DNA of 64,000 nucleotides, from assembly GCA_033977485.1 (NCBI GenBank), contig CM066982.1, positions 14,313,218 to 14,377,217 of the forward strand, read 5' to 3'. The position numbers and the translations under genes were made by a program. Position 1 is the first letter of the stretch; every line of letters begins with the position of its first letter. The notes under the pieces were generated by a model that was not told the origin of the DNA, did not search any database, and saw nothing but the letters and a program-made list of their open reading frames with translations. This document shows positions 1-10,529 of the stretch, piece after piece. The stretch is from Hydrangea macrophylla (lineage: Eukaryota > Streptophyta > Magnoliopsida > Cornales > Hydrangeaceae).

Positions 1-1161
1 TCCTTGAACATGTGATTGACCAGGCGCTGATAAGTCGCCCCAGCATTTTTAACGTCCCTTGGTTGGTGATGAAGGACATCTCTTTTTCATCCCCAGGGTA
101 CATGCTGATCTGGTTGTACCCCGAGTAGGCATCCATAAATGAGAGAAATAAGTGGCCGGCCATGGAATTCACAAAGAGGTCTATTCTAGGCAATGGATAG
201 CAGCCCTTAGGGCAGGCTTTGTTAAGGTCAGTGAAATCCACACACATTCTCTACTTCCCATTGCTTTTCTTGACTAACACCACATTTGCCAACCAGTCGG
301 GATACTGGAACCCTCGGACGGATTTCACCTTCAGGGGCATTTCAACTTTTTCCCGCACAGCTACTTGCCTTTCAGGGGCCATGCCCCTCCTCTTCTGCTT
401 GACCAACCGAGTGTCTGGGTTGGTGTTGAGATGGTGGGACATGATCCGGGGGTATATCCCAGGCATGTCCCCATGACACCAGGCAAAGGCGTCCTGGTTC
501 TGTCGCATAAAATGGACAAGCTTTCCCTGAGGCCTGGTTGCAAGAGAGAGCTGATGCTGACAGACCGGTCAGGGAATTGGGGGTCGAGAACTACTTGGTT
601 GAGATCTTCTGCTGGGCATACTCCATCCCTTATGTCCCTCGAGTCCATCTCCTGAACGTTCAACATTTTTGCAATTGCCTCTCTACGCAAGGAATTGACA
701 TAACAACTCTGAGTGGTTGCTTGGTCTCCACGTACGCTCCCGGCCCCTTGGGGGGTTGGGAACTTAATCACTAGGCCGTACATTGACACGACTGCCTTGG
801 CCATATTGAACGTTGGCCTCCCAAGGATAACATTATAGGCGGATGGGGTTTCTACCACCACAAAGCTTGCGAGTACAGAGACTTGCTGCGGGTAGGTCCC
901 CATGAGAACTGGGAGTTCTATCGCACTGAGGGGCTACGTGCTAGATCCATTGAATCCTACCAAGGGAGTGGCTACTGGCTGGATCCGATCCCTTAATATC
1001 TCGAGCTGATCAAAGGCCAAGATAAACAAGATGTCAGAGGAGCTGTCCGTGTCCACTAACACCCTCTTGATCACATAATTTGCTATGGAGAGTGTAACCA
1101 CCAGTGGATCGTCGTGGGGGTAATGTAAGTCCCTGACATCACAGGACGATAACATCAGCAC
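1..1161 (-). pseudogene. E1 protease-RT part of pol (broken, partial)
   Basis: Protease lies at about 934-1161 (HDDPLVVTLSIANYVIKRVL). The aspartic active site reads DTDSSSD where the family has DTGSSAD, so the Gly of D-T/S-G is lost. The linker at 361-903 has the typical TPSAYNVILGRPT block. The reverse transcriptase N-terminal half at 1-510 includes AFAWCHGDMPGI, LANVVLVKKSNGK, a stop, then CVDFTDLNKACPKG and SFMDAYSGYNQISM. Segments are in different frames. The catalytic YxDD box lies beyond the window edge. Confidence 0.8.
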
Positions 1162-1739
1162 GTCGGTCGGCGGGGAGTTGGTGGACTGGACATGCTAGAC
1201 ATCTGATCGGGATGCCCGGGCATGCCTCTTCCTGGCCGACTATGAATTCCCTCCACCCGAAGTTCTTCCAGAGATCACGTTGATTTGTCCAAGCAGTTAA
1301 GGCTGCTCGGGGGGTCGATTGTTAGGCCAAGGTCACCTATCGGACACGACGAACTCGGCAAGGTGGCCCTGCTGAATCAGCTTCTCGATAGCAATCTTAA
1401 GTTTGAAGCAGTCTTCTGTGTTATGACTGTGGTCTTTATGATATCGACAAAACTTAACTCAGTTTCTCTTCTCGGGTGGGCTCTTCAACTTTACTGGCTG
1501 CTGTAGGAGCCTCTATGTCTCGGCGGCAGCCATGACCTCGTGGATAGGCCAGGAAAGGGGCGTGAAGGTAATTGGGGCTCGATCCTGACTACCTTTCTGC
1601 TGATCCTGCTTAGGCTCCTTTCCCGAACCCTTCTAGGGGCTTTCACGCTTGCGTTTGGATCTCGGGGACTCATCTCCCGCAAAGCTAGCGCTTGGACTTT
1701 AGGAACTCCTCTATGTCAATGTACTTCCTAACCCTCTAG

Positions 1740-2911
1740 GAGAGCTCAACCAAGGTTGCCGGTCGGTTATGGTGGAATGACATAACAACTTTGGTGTGCT
1801 GAACTCCCGAGCAAAAGGTCATGATATCGACCATTTCGTTCAAGTGGCAAATCTGGAGCCTTTTCTGGTTGAAACGGTCGACGTAATCTTTTAAGGATTC
1901 CCCCTTACACAACTTGACGGTCAGCAGTTGGGTGTCGGGTTACGACCGATCTAGCATCCCCATAAACTGGCTGATAAATAGCTTGCTGAGTGCCTTGAAG
2001 TTGTCGATTGTTCGGGGCTTAAGAGCATGGAACCACTGTGCTGTCGGCCCTTTGAGAGTGTTGGGAAAGGCCAGGTACAGTAGTTCGTTGGTGGTGGTGA
2101 CCAGTGCCATCTGTGCTTTGTAAGTCCGGATATGATCCACCGGGCTTCCCAAACTGTCATAAGAGTCGAGATGTGGTGATTTGAACTTCCACGAAATGGG
2201 GAATTCTGTGACCCGGACGGTGAAGGGCGACTCGGTTTCAGTATTAGTGTGATCATGGCGCTGCTTACGACTCAGTTTCTCAATTTGCTTCTGTAGGTCT
2301 TTGTTCTAGGCCTTGACATCTTTCTGACCAGTCTTTCGCTCCGTATCTAAATAGTATGTCGGGTCAGACGATGAGGCCTCTTCCTTGAAATGCATCGTCC
2401 TCAGAGATAGGGCGCGGCTTTGGCATTGGGTAATCGTGTGCCTAAGATCCCCACGGCTCTTGGCCTGGGGGTCCTTGGCCGAATCCCGGGCAGTCCGACC
2501 TTGCCCCTCCCCTCTAGCAGCGTGCCTACTGTTGATGATTTCTTTGGCGTCCCCCATTTGGCGTGGGTTGGCCCAAAGGCGTCGCCGGGTCCTCTCGGGA
2601 GCCTGGCTACACTCGTCGTTCCCGTACCGACCCAAATATAGCAGAGATATAGGCTCAGTGTGGGCGGGCCTTCAGACCCGTACGGGATCCTGGTCGTGCA
2701 TGCCCTTCTCGAGCTATTTCTCTATTTAAGGGAGCTTTTCCTAGCGGGCCAGCAACGCTTCGATCTGCTGCTGAGTTTGCCGCTTGCCCTCCAGGAGTTG
2801 CGCAAGGGCCGCGGTAACCTGCTCGGAGGTCATAGAAGCAGACGGTTGCCTGGTTTGTGAATATGCCTGACCTTCTAGAGCAACGGTTTTCTTACCCTTC
2901 TTCGGCAGCAT
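1740..2911 (-). pseudogene. E1 gag (frameshifted)
   Basis: The start codon at 2911 opens MLPKKGKKTV, followed by a helical segment containing TSEQVTAALAQLLEGKRQ, then a degenerate middle part. A retrotransposon gag domain lies around 1940-2256 (SPVDHIRTYKAQMALV, then LKGPTAQWFHAL). Gag packages the element RNA into cytoplasmic particles. The pieces lie in different frames, so the gene is broken. Both blocks align clearly with G1 gag (TSEQITATLTQLLEGQRQ; SVDHVQTYKAQMAQ; LKGPAVQWFYSL), linking the two elements. Confidence 0.75.
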
Positions 2912-2955
2912 GTTTGTCAGTCAAAATTTATTTATTTTTTTTGAGGAATCTGTCG

Positions 2956-2975
2956 TTCCCACAGACGGCGCCAAA
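2956..2975 (-). other. E1 primer-binding site
   Basis: Minus strand reads TTTGGCGCCGTCTGTGGGAA two bases inside the LTR end. This TGGCGCC-type sequence occupies the tRNA-primer position of Tat-like gypsy elements. G1 has the related TTGGCGCAGTCTGTGG at the same place. Confidence 0.7.
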
Positions 2976-2976
2976 C

Positions 2977-3540
2977 TGATGATGCCAAAATTTGCTTAAG
3001 GGCAAGAGGAGTAATTTCAGGAGAGACAAGAAGTTTGTATGTGGTTCGGCTCTATTCACGAGAAAACCTACGTCCACGGGTACGTCGGTGCGCTTTCACT
3101 GCAGATCACTGGCGGCAGTCGGTGAGGCAACAAAGAGGATGGCACTACCAGAAAACCGGCCGGGTAGATGTATGTATGGTGATGTATTGTTGCTATTCTT
3201 TTTTATAGATACAAGAGGCCACTCGTAAAGCTACTAGCTAAACTAGGAAACCTAGCTTAATTACAGCTAATTTACATGAATTATGGGAGTTGCCTAAATG
3301 GTTTAGGAAACATCTTCTTCCCTCCTTTAGTTTCCTATCTGAGATAGGAAACTGGTCGGCGTAGCCCTACAAGAGCAAGCAACTGCATCTGCCTAGAATG
3401 CCTCCGGTGTGGGGCCAATCCAGAATGAACGCCCGAGCCATGGGCGGACTGGGCAGTTTCAGCAGACAGCCCAGGTAGGTAAGCATCCCTTTTGGATGAT
3501 GTGGCAATTTGACTTTGACCTGATATTTTTGTACCTATCA
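2977..3540 (-). repeat. E1 5' LTR
   Basis: In minus orientation it begins TGATAGGTAC at 3540 and ends GGCATCATCA at 2977, next to the primer-binding site. A TATA-like TATAAAAAAG lies around 3206-3215 on the minus strand. Length is 564 bp. The last ~15 bases match the LTR end of G1. Confidence 0.75.
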
Positions 3541-5205
3541 ATATATATATACCACAGGCATCCATATATATGTATATACATATACACACATATCTACATA
3601 TAAACAATTAGAGAGAGAAAGAGTTACGAACAGAGAATAAGAAGAAGAAGGAAAAGATCAGAGATAGAGAAAGAAAAGAGGCACAGACAGAGGAAAGAGA
3701 AAAGGCCATTGGAGAAGCTCGGAGCTCGCGCTTTGCCAAACACGCCCTTACAATCTTTTGGTGAGTTCCAAACTCACTTTGTAGCATTAGTGTAATGTTT
3801 TACAAGTTGATGGACGTAAATATTGACCCCAAACAACCCCTAGTACATCTGAACGTTCACTGTCTAGAATTGCTGAAGAAGACGACTCTCGAGTGATTGA
3901 ACTGAGTTCAATCGATCGAAGCTTCAATCGATCAAAAAGACTTTGATGGCTTGAAGCTCACTTTTCTCAATCGATCGAACTTTAAGAGACTATGGTTGTT
4001 TTGTTTGAGGTTATTAATCCAATGATTAGTCGTTTAAAAGTGGTTCTGTGTTTCTATTATGCGATATTATAGATTACGGAAGTAATGTGATCGATAATGA
4101 GATTGAGATAATATGGTAAGTAATATAGTAAGGTTCAAAACTTTGGTAATAATACGACACGATAGCGAGATAAGATTTGAGGTATAACAGTGGGTAACAT
4201 GGGATAACGTAGTGACTCTGAGTCTGTGAGGTATTAGTTACTTTCTATGCAAGGCTGTCAGTGTCAGAGATTGGTCGTGAACACATTTGCGTGGGATGTG
4301 AGCATTATGTATTGTACTCACAAGAATTCTTAAAAGCGGGGACCAAGAGTATTAATTGATTATGAACAAACGATACTACCTAGTCTTCTTAAAATCGGTG
4401 AACAGTAAGAGTTCTTAAATGTGGTAAACTGGAGTATTGGTATGTCCATAAACTAGTAATTATATTGGAATGATGTGTGGTGTTCGCCAGAGTTCTTAAA
4501 AGCGGTGAACAGTAAGAGTTCTTAAGTGAACAGGAACATTATTATGTCGTGATGATATAATCAGTTCATGGTAGTCAGTTGGGGTTGGTACAGTCAGTCT
4601 TAGAGTTGGAAGACGATAAGAATCAGATAACGATGGGTCCGAATATAAGAGGAAAAGATATTATCAGTATCACTACTTTATATCATGCATAATTGGTAAG
4701 GACTTTATACCTATGATACTGTGCGAGTTTCTATTCACTCAGCTGAAGTAAGCTGACGGCGTTTATGCCTGGATATTCCCCGTCCAGACTACCCTATCCC
4801 TATTAATGTAGGTGATGGAGCCTACGATGATGTCTACTACCCGGAGTTGGATTATGCAGAGGGTGGCTCCACTAATGACGATTATGTCGGGGAAGATTAC
4901 TACGCTAACAACTTCCCTTACGCAAGCTAGACATGAAGAAGTTATATCTAGTTTATATTTCTGTTAAAGTTTTGTAGCGGGTACTTGGGCATATTGTCTC
5001 TAGACCTGTTGTGATCTTGTGGACCACTCTGATATTCTAATTGATAGTATCGTTTTATTTATTCAGTTGTTTACTGTTGCTTTTAGTTGAATAGTGATGT
5101 GTGGTGTGGACAATTAGTGAAATTCACTCGTCATTGCCTATGGATCTAAAAATGAAATTTATTTTTCTCTATTTTTGCTACTCCGGGGCTTGACAAATAC
5201 ATATT
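3541..5205 (+). other. Degenerate LTR-like intergenic stretch
   Basis: No convincing gene. The start is an AT-rich microsatellite (3541-3600) and a purine-rich run (3608-3705), as in the R/U5 region of some LTRs. A cluster of TCGATCGA palindromes lies at 3898-3985. A short repeated phrase, AGTTCTTAAAAGCGGTGAAC and variants, occurs at 4325-4530. An acidic, Tyr-rich frame of about 45 codons (containing DDVYYPELDYAEGG, ending PYAS then a stop at 4929) lies before an end resembling an LTR terminus (CCGGGGCTTGACA near 5205). It may be a decayed plus-strand gypsy LTR, but no partner LTR or target duplication was found. Confidence 0.3.
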
Positions 5206-5639
5206 ACCTTCGTACTTCTGTGTGTAGCAAATAATGAATTTCAGAATTTATGCAAGCATAATTGTGACGCAAGATCAGCATAGCTTGTAATTACTTTTGA
5301 ATTACCAAAATAACATTTGTGACACACTTCAGGTGTAGCTGATAATCATTTTACAAGATTTTTTTTAGGTTCTTGTACCTTCTGCCACATTTAGAAGACA
5401 AAAGCATTCATTGCCAAAATAACAAAGAAAATGCATTAAAAAAATCTAAAAAAACAATTCATACAATCCATAATTCAAAATGTCGTTCAATACATCTAAA
5501 AAAATCAATCTGATTGAGTACATTAAGATAATAAACATCCAAAAAAGCATTCCAAACCACTTCTTGTGCCTCCAAATATGCAAAATGTCAAAAATAAAGT
5601 CATTGGTGAGTTTATTAATACAAATCAAACATAAAAATA
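5206..5639. other. AT-rich spacer before the satellite
   Basis: AT-rich sequence without recognisable coding potential, repeat termini or RNA genes. Short frames on both strands around 5446-5742 show no known domain. Confidence 0.5.
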
Positions 5640-7545
5640 CAAGGTTAAAAAACTTAGTATTACAAGACTCAAGTCTATAAAATTGCGTATTAGGGTGTAA
5701 CTTGCAATCCGAGATTTGGAATTGTGTGCCATTTGTTCCCATAAGTCTATTTAGTCAAGTGTGAGCTGTGAATTCTAGTCTGGTGTCATTCGGAGTGCCA
5801 GAACCCGTTTTGGACTCTCAAAATCTCAAACTAAGTTTTAAAAGCCTAAGTGTATGAAATTGCAATTTTGGTGTAACTTGTAATCTGGGAGTCGTTATTG
5901 CGTACTGCTTGTTCCCATAAGTCAATTTAGTTCAGTGTGAGTTGCGGGTTCTGGTTTCATATCATTCAGAGTGTCGGAACCCTTTTTGGACTTTGAAAAC
6001 CTCAAAACTAAGTTTTAAAAAGCCTAAATGTATGAAATTGCGTATTTGGGTGTAACTTGCAATCCGGGAGTTGGAATTGTGTACCGTTTGTTCCCACAAA
6101 TCTACTTAGTTGAGTATGAGATGTGGGTTCTGGTCTCGTGCCATTCGGAGAGCTAGAACCCATTTTGGACTCTCAAAACCTCAAAACTAAGTTTTAAAAA
6201 GCCTAAGTGTATATAATTGCATATTTTGGTGTAGCTTGCAATTCGGGACTCGTTATTGTGTGCCGTTTGTTTCCAAAAGTTTATGTAGTCGAGTGTAATG
6301 TGTGGGTTCTGGTCTCGTGTCACTCGGAGTACCGGAACCTATTTTGGACACTCAAAACCTCAAACTAAGTTTTAAAATGCCCAAGTGTATGAAATTGAGT
6401 ATTTTGGTGTATCTTGAAATTTGGGAGTTGTTATTGCTTTTTGTTTATTTCCACAAGTCTATTTAGTAGAGTATGAGGTGTGGGTTCCAATCTCGTGTAA
6501 TTCGGAGTGCTGGAACCCATTTTGGACTCTCAAAACTAAGTTTTAAAAGGCCTAAGTGCATGAAATTGCATCATTTGGTGTAATTTGCAATTTGGGAGTT
6601 GGAATTGCGTTCCATTTGTTTGCACAAGTCTATTTTGTCGAGTGTGAGGTGTGGGTTTCGGTCTCGTGTCATTTGGAGTTCCAGAACCCGTTTTGGACTC
6701 TCAAAACCTCAAAACTAAGTTTTAAAAAGCCTAAGTGTATGAAATTGCGTATTTTGGTGTAACTTGCAATTTGGGAGTCGTTATTGCATGTTTTCTATTC
6801 CCACAAGTCTATTTAGTCGAGTATGAGGTGTGGATTCTGGCCTCGTGTCATTCGGAGTGTCAAAACCTATTTTGAACTCTCAAAACTAAGTTTTAAAGGC
6901 TTGAGTGTATGAAATTGCGTATTTGGGTGTAACTTGCAATCTGGAAGTAGTTATTGCATGTTGTTTGTTCCCATAAGTCTATTTAGGTGAGTGTAAGGTG
7001 TGGGTTCTAGTCTCGTGTCATTCGGAGTGCTGAAACCCATTTTGGACTCTCAAAACCTCAAAACAAAGTTTTAAAAGATCTAAGTGTATCAAATTGTGTA
7101 TTTTGGTGTAACATGCAATTCGGGGGTTGGAATTGCATGCTGTTTATTCCCACAAGTCTATTTTGTTAAGTGTGAGGTGTGGGTTCTGTTCTCGTGTCAT
7201 TCGGAGTACCGAAGCCCGTTATGGACTCTCAAAACGTCAAAACTAAGTTTTAAAAGGCTTAAGTGTATGAAATTGCGTATTTTGGTGTAACTTGCAATCC
7301 ACGAGTCGTTATTGAATGCCGTTTGTTCCCACAAGTCTATTTAGTCAATTGTGAAGTGTAGATTCTAGTCTCGTGTCATTCAGAATACCAGAACCCGTTT
7401 TGAACTCTCAAAACCTTAATACTAAGTTTTAAAAGGCCTAATTGTATATTGTAACTTGTAATTCGGGAGTTATTATTGCATGCCATTTGTTCCCACAGGT
7501 CTTTTGGTCGAGTGTGAGGTGTGGGTTTCGGTCTCGTGTGACTCC
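5640..7545. repeat. Tandem satellite, ~177-bp monomer, about 11 copies
   Basis: A unit containing TGTATGAAATTGCGTATTTT, GTGTAACTTGCAAT, TTGTTCCCACAAGTCTATTT, CTCGTGTCATTCGGAG and CTAAGTTTTAAAA recurs head to tail. The TGTATGAAATTG phase point falls near 5675, 5850, 6028, 6207, 6384, 6556, 6733, 6903, 7083, 7261 and 7441, with spacings of about 170-180 bp. Monomers have diverged by substitutions and small indels. Because 177 is a multiple of three, short spurious reading frames recur (near 6556 and 7084); they are not genes. No transposon boundaries were seen at either edge. Confidence 0.9.
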
Positions 7546-7679
7546 ATGTATTAAGTGCGTGGCAAATATTGTTCGTGGCTAAAAAGCAAATTTCTTGTAG
7601 TGGCCTTTTATCCTGGAGAAGTTTTTGTGTCCCTTCAAATATTGGGTAGGGGGCAAATATTGTTCTCACAGTTTTTGTG

Positions 7680-7990
7680 CTTTCCCATTATAAGGTCTCC
7701 TTTGTTCATGTGACGCACTTCTATTGGGTATGGGGTACCAAGTGGCATGCCACATGGTACCTTGGGGGTATCCAAAAATTTCTCCTTATCCTAACCACCA
7801 AAGGATAGCTTATAATGGGAAAGTACTTTTGTGCAGTTAGCACAGTGTTGTGCAAACTGTGCCTATCACATATTGCATAGTGTTTGCACAGTTTTCAAAA
7901 AAATAGAAACAGTTTTGGAAAAAACACTATGCAAACTGTGAGAGGTACAGTTTGTACAGCACTGTGCTAACTGCACAGAAGTGTTTTCCC
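7680..7990. mobile_element. Two adjoining palindromic MITE-like units
   Basis: Unit A (7680-7823) starts CTTTCCCATTATAAG and ends with its exact complement, CTTATAATGGGAAAG. Its centre is the near-palindrome GGTACCAAGTGGCATGCC... at 7738-7768. Unit B (7817-7990) has long inverted arms, beginning GGGAAAGTACTTTTGTGCAG and ending as the complement of GGGAAAACACTTCTGTGCAG. The arms continue through GTTAGCACAGTG and CAAACTGT. The units share the GGGAAAG junction. A possible imperfect duplication flanks unit B (TTATAAT / TTTTAAT). No transposase is encoded. Confidence 0.6.
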
Positions 7991-8203
7991 TTTTAATGAT
8001 CAAGCAATTTTTTTCTCAAGCATGTTAATTCTCCTATGTGTTTTCTTTTCCCTTGTCCATTTTACATTTCTCTAGAGTGAATCCCAACAATTACTGTTCT
8101 TGCAGTCTTGCCCAACATCTCTTTACATGCTCGTGTCTTGGTGTAGAGTTAATTGAATAGATACTCATGTATATATAGATACATACACAGATACGTATAC
8201 TAG
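7991..8203. other. Intergenic spacer
   Basis: AT-rich sequence with no feature recognised. Confidence 0.4.
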
Positions 8204-8690
8204 TTTTTTTTATTACATCACAAACAACATCTCATTGTGTAAGAACAAAGCATATCCCATGTGGAATCAGTATAGGCATCAAAAAAAGAAAATACATGAG
8301 ACAACAAACATCAACAAATAGGAAAGAAAAAAAAATACAAAATAAAAAACACAGAAAACATCTGAAGTCGCACTACATCTCCCATTTTCAAAGATATCTC
8401 GGACTGTGGCACCGCTAAAAGTTGGGACTGAGGAGAAGCTGCCAACCAAAAAACCACCAACAAGGATCACCTCAAGAGCATCACGACTGCACCAAGAGCC
8501 CACCCATGCATTAGATCTGATGAAAAGATCTGATGAAAAAATATATAATATCTAGATAGAAGGACGCCGGATATAGGCACAACAACAATGAAAATCCAAG
8601 GATCCCGCCGAAAAATCCAAGAAAACTAACAAAACACACAAACAAACCCCCACAAAAAGGGGCAAAACCCTCCCAAAGGGGGAGCATTGT
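8204..8690 (-). mobile_element. Probable LINE 3' end fragment
   Basis: On the minus strand a T/G-rich untranslated-looking sequence ends in GATGTAATAAAAAAAC at 8204-8215, a short A-tail as in plant L1 LINE 3' ends. The other end near 8690 (CTCCCCCTTTGGGAGGG) is abrupt, as expected for 5' truncation. The frame at 8279-8503 shows no known domain and is probably noncoding. No target duplication was identified, so the assignment is tentative. Confidence 0.4.
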
Positions 8691-8708
8691 GTACTTTTTT
8701 TGTTAAGC

Positions 8709-8812
8709 CACTGCAACAAAAATTGGTTTTAGCGAGGAATCGATTTCCTTGCAAAAAGCCTTAATTTCCTCGCTAAATTTAGCGAGGAAATAATTCCTCG
8801 CTGGCATGAAAG
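8709..8812. mobile_element. CACTA-like terminal fragment
   Basis: Begins CACTGCAACAAAAATTGG, resembling CACTA terminal repeats (CACTACAAGAAAA type). Inverted copies of a GCGAGGAA / TTCCTCGC subterminal motif follow at about 8733-8803. The opposite terminus and a 3-bp duplication were not found, so it may be one end of a deleted element. Confidence 0.35.
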
Positions 8813-9800
8813 TAATTTAATACAATTATACAAATAGAAAATGTAAAGACCTATAATAGATTATACAAATTTTATAACCATGTCCTTATGCAGGTATTTG
8901 GTGTGTAAAAAAATTCTAAAATCTGTAAGTTATTTAACATTTTAGCAAATATTAATACATGTTGCATTCAAAATAGCGAAAACACAGTTTTCACTTTTAT
9001 TTGCCTTTTTTTTCCCTACTTCCGGAAATGTTTGAAATCTATTGAAGGGAATCATAAATACAAAAAAGGAGAAAAATGATAAAAGTAGTATTATGTATGT
9101 TTATCAAATAGATTCATAAGAAACTATACAAATTGATAAGGCCATGGTAGACAATTACCAAATCAAGTCATACCAAATTAACAATCTTTTTCTCATCTAT
9201 CTAAGTTTTGAATGGGAAAATTTCTCCTAAAACTGCTTGCATTGTAGACAAAACAAATTTCTATATTTATATTGAAGAAAAACTATGTTTATTTTTGGTT
9301 CTGGAAGATAGTAAATTATATGCTGAAGAAGAATAAAATTTTTTTTATATATATGCTAAGTAATTAATTAGTTAGGAGTTACTCCAGAACTATCAATTTA
9401 CAAAGAATATACAAAGAATATTTAAAACATTGAAACATAGTTGGCAAAAAAAAAAGGAAGAAGAAAAAAGTATACACATCAGTCAAATAATAGGAAAAGG
9501 AGCAGGCAAGAGGAACTTACATTCCAAAAGCCACATATTCTATCCTTTTCGATGTTATTGTGAAACACCTACAATGAAATATAATGAATAGTAATAAAAA
9601 AAAAACCCAAATAAAAATTATAAAATTGTGAGACCCAGGAGATTACATAATGGAAGCTACCTATGTATAGATAATATATGGGATATTCTATAATGCATCC
9701 AAGTGGTTTAGGGGTGTATTATATATACATACCAATTTAGGACGTCCCAAAATATTGTACTAACTGGGTCCTGAAATATTGTAACTTTGATAAACACTTA
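8813..9800. other. AT-rich intergenic DNA
   Basis: About 1 kb of AT-rich sequence with homopolymer runs (9335-9350, 9449-9462). No long frame, RNA gene or transposon terminus was recognised. Confidence 0.5.
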
Positions 9801-10344
9801 CCCATTTGGTTTGCATGGAAAGGAATGTATATAAGTAAATAGATTTCAGGTACTCAGAATCCATGGAAAGGTATCTATTTTATATTCCATTATATTGTTT
9901 GGGTAAATAATGAATATGATAATGGAAGCATAATAGATTCCAATTCATATATTTGGTTTATGATAATTTAGTTGGAAATTGAAACAATTTTTAAATACGT
10001 AAACTAAATTCTCCCTATATATTTACCACACACATATATAAAAATCAAATTTAAAATATAACTTAATCAAAATTTTAAAAATAATTAGATAAGGTCAAAA
10101 GATAAAGGATGAGGTTGGTTGAAGATCTCTAATGATTAGCTTTTTTCTCAATTCCCAAGGAAAAGAATCTCATTACCACCTCTAGATAAGGAATTAGTTT
10201 CCTTATTTTTCTAAGAAACTACTTCCATTTGGAATTAATTCCAATATGGATTCCAAACCATTTAAATGTACCAAACATAAGAAAGTGATTCTAGGGAATG
10301 AGTTTCCTCAGTTGGATTCCTTTTCGTGCAAACCAAACGGGGCC
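9801..10344. mobile_element. PIF/Harbinger-like MITE
   Basis: The left end, CCCATTTGGTTTGCATGGAA, is inverted at the right end, which is the complement of GGCCCCGTTTGGTTTGCACG. A 3-bp TTA flanks both sides (9798-9800 and 10345-10347), matching the TWA target duplication of PIF/Harbinger elements. The ~540-bp interior is AT-rich and noncoding. Confidence 0.6.
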
Positions 10345-10529
10345 TTAAGTTGTTAAAAGCAAAATGGCTTTCAAAGTAACTATATTTTGACACTACAACA
10401 TATGTATGAAACATCCTCCATTATTATGTATCATAGAATTTTCCATAGGTTATAGTATGCATAATATCTATCTATCCATCTATCTGTATATATATATATG
10501 TATAAGTGCAGATATGTGCGTACATATCT

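Larger units (their letters stand above)
1..3540 (-). mobile_element. E1: Ty3/gypsy (Tat-like) retrotransposon, 5' part
   Basis: On the minus strand the order is LTR, primer-binding site, gag, protease and the start of reverse transcriptase, which runs off the left edge of the window. The RT block (VDFTDLNKACP followed by SFMDAYSGYNQI) is typical of plant Tat-lineage gypsy elements. Several stops and frameshifts break the frame, for example a stop just before CVDFTDLNKACP, so this copy is dead. The LTR termini (TGATA...CATCATCA) and the gag closely resemble those of G1 at 30779-50943, so E1 may represent the pol-bearing relative of that gag-only element. The 3' LTR and target duplication lie outside the window. 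Confidence 0.85.

Noticed and set aside
1..2950. Plus-strand frames in E1 (for example 2385-2729)
   Set aside because: Antisense to gag/pol; no domain seen.
6556..7290. Two similar 68-codon frames
   Set aside because: They are the same satellite monomer read in one frame; the monomer length is a multiple of three.
5640..7545. CRISPR-like regular repeat
   Set aside because: Repeats are contiguous 177-bp monomers without spacers, in a plant genome.
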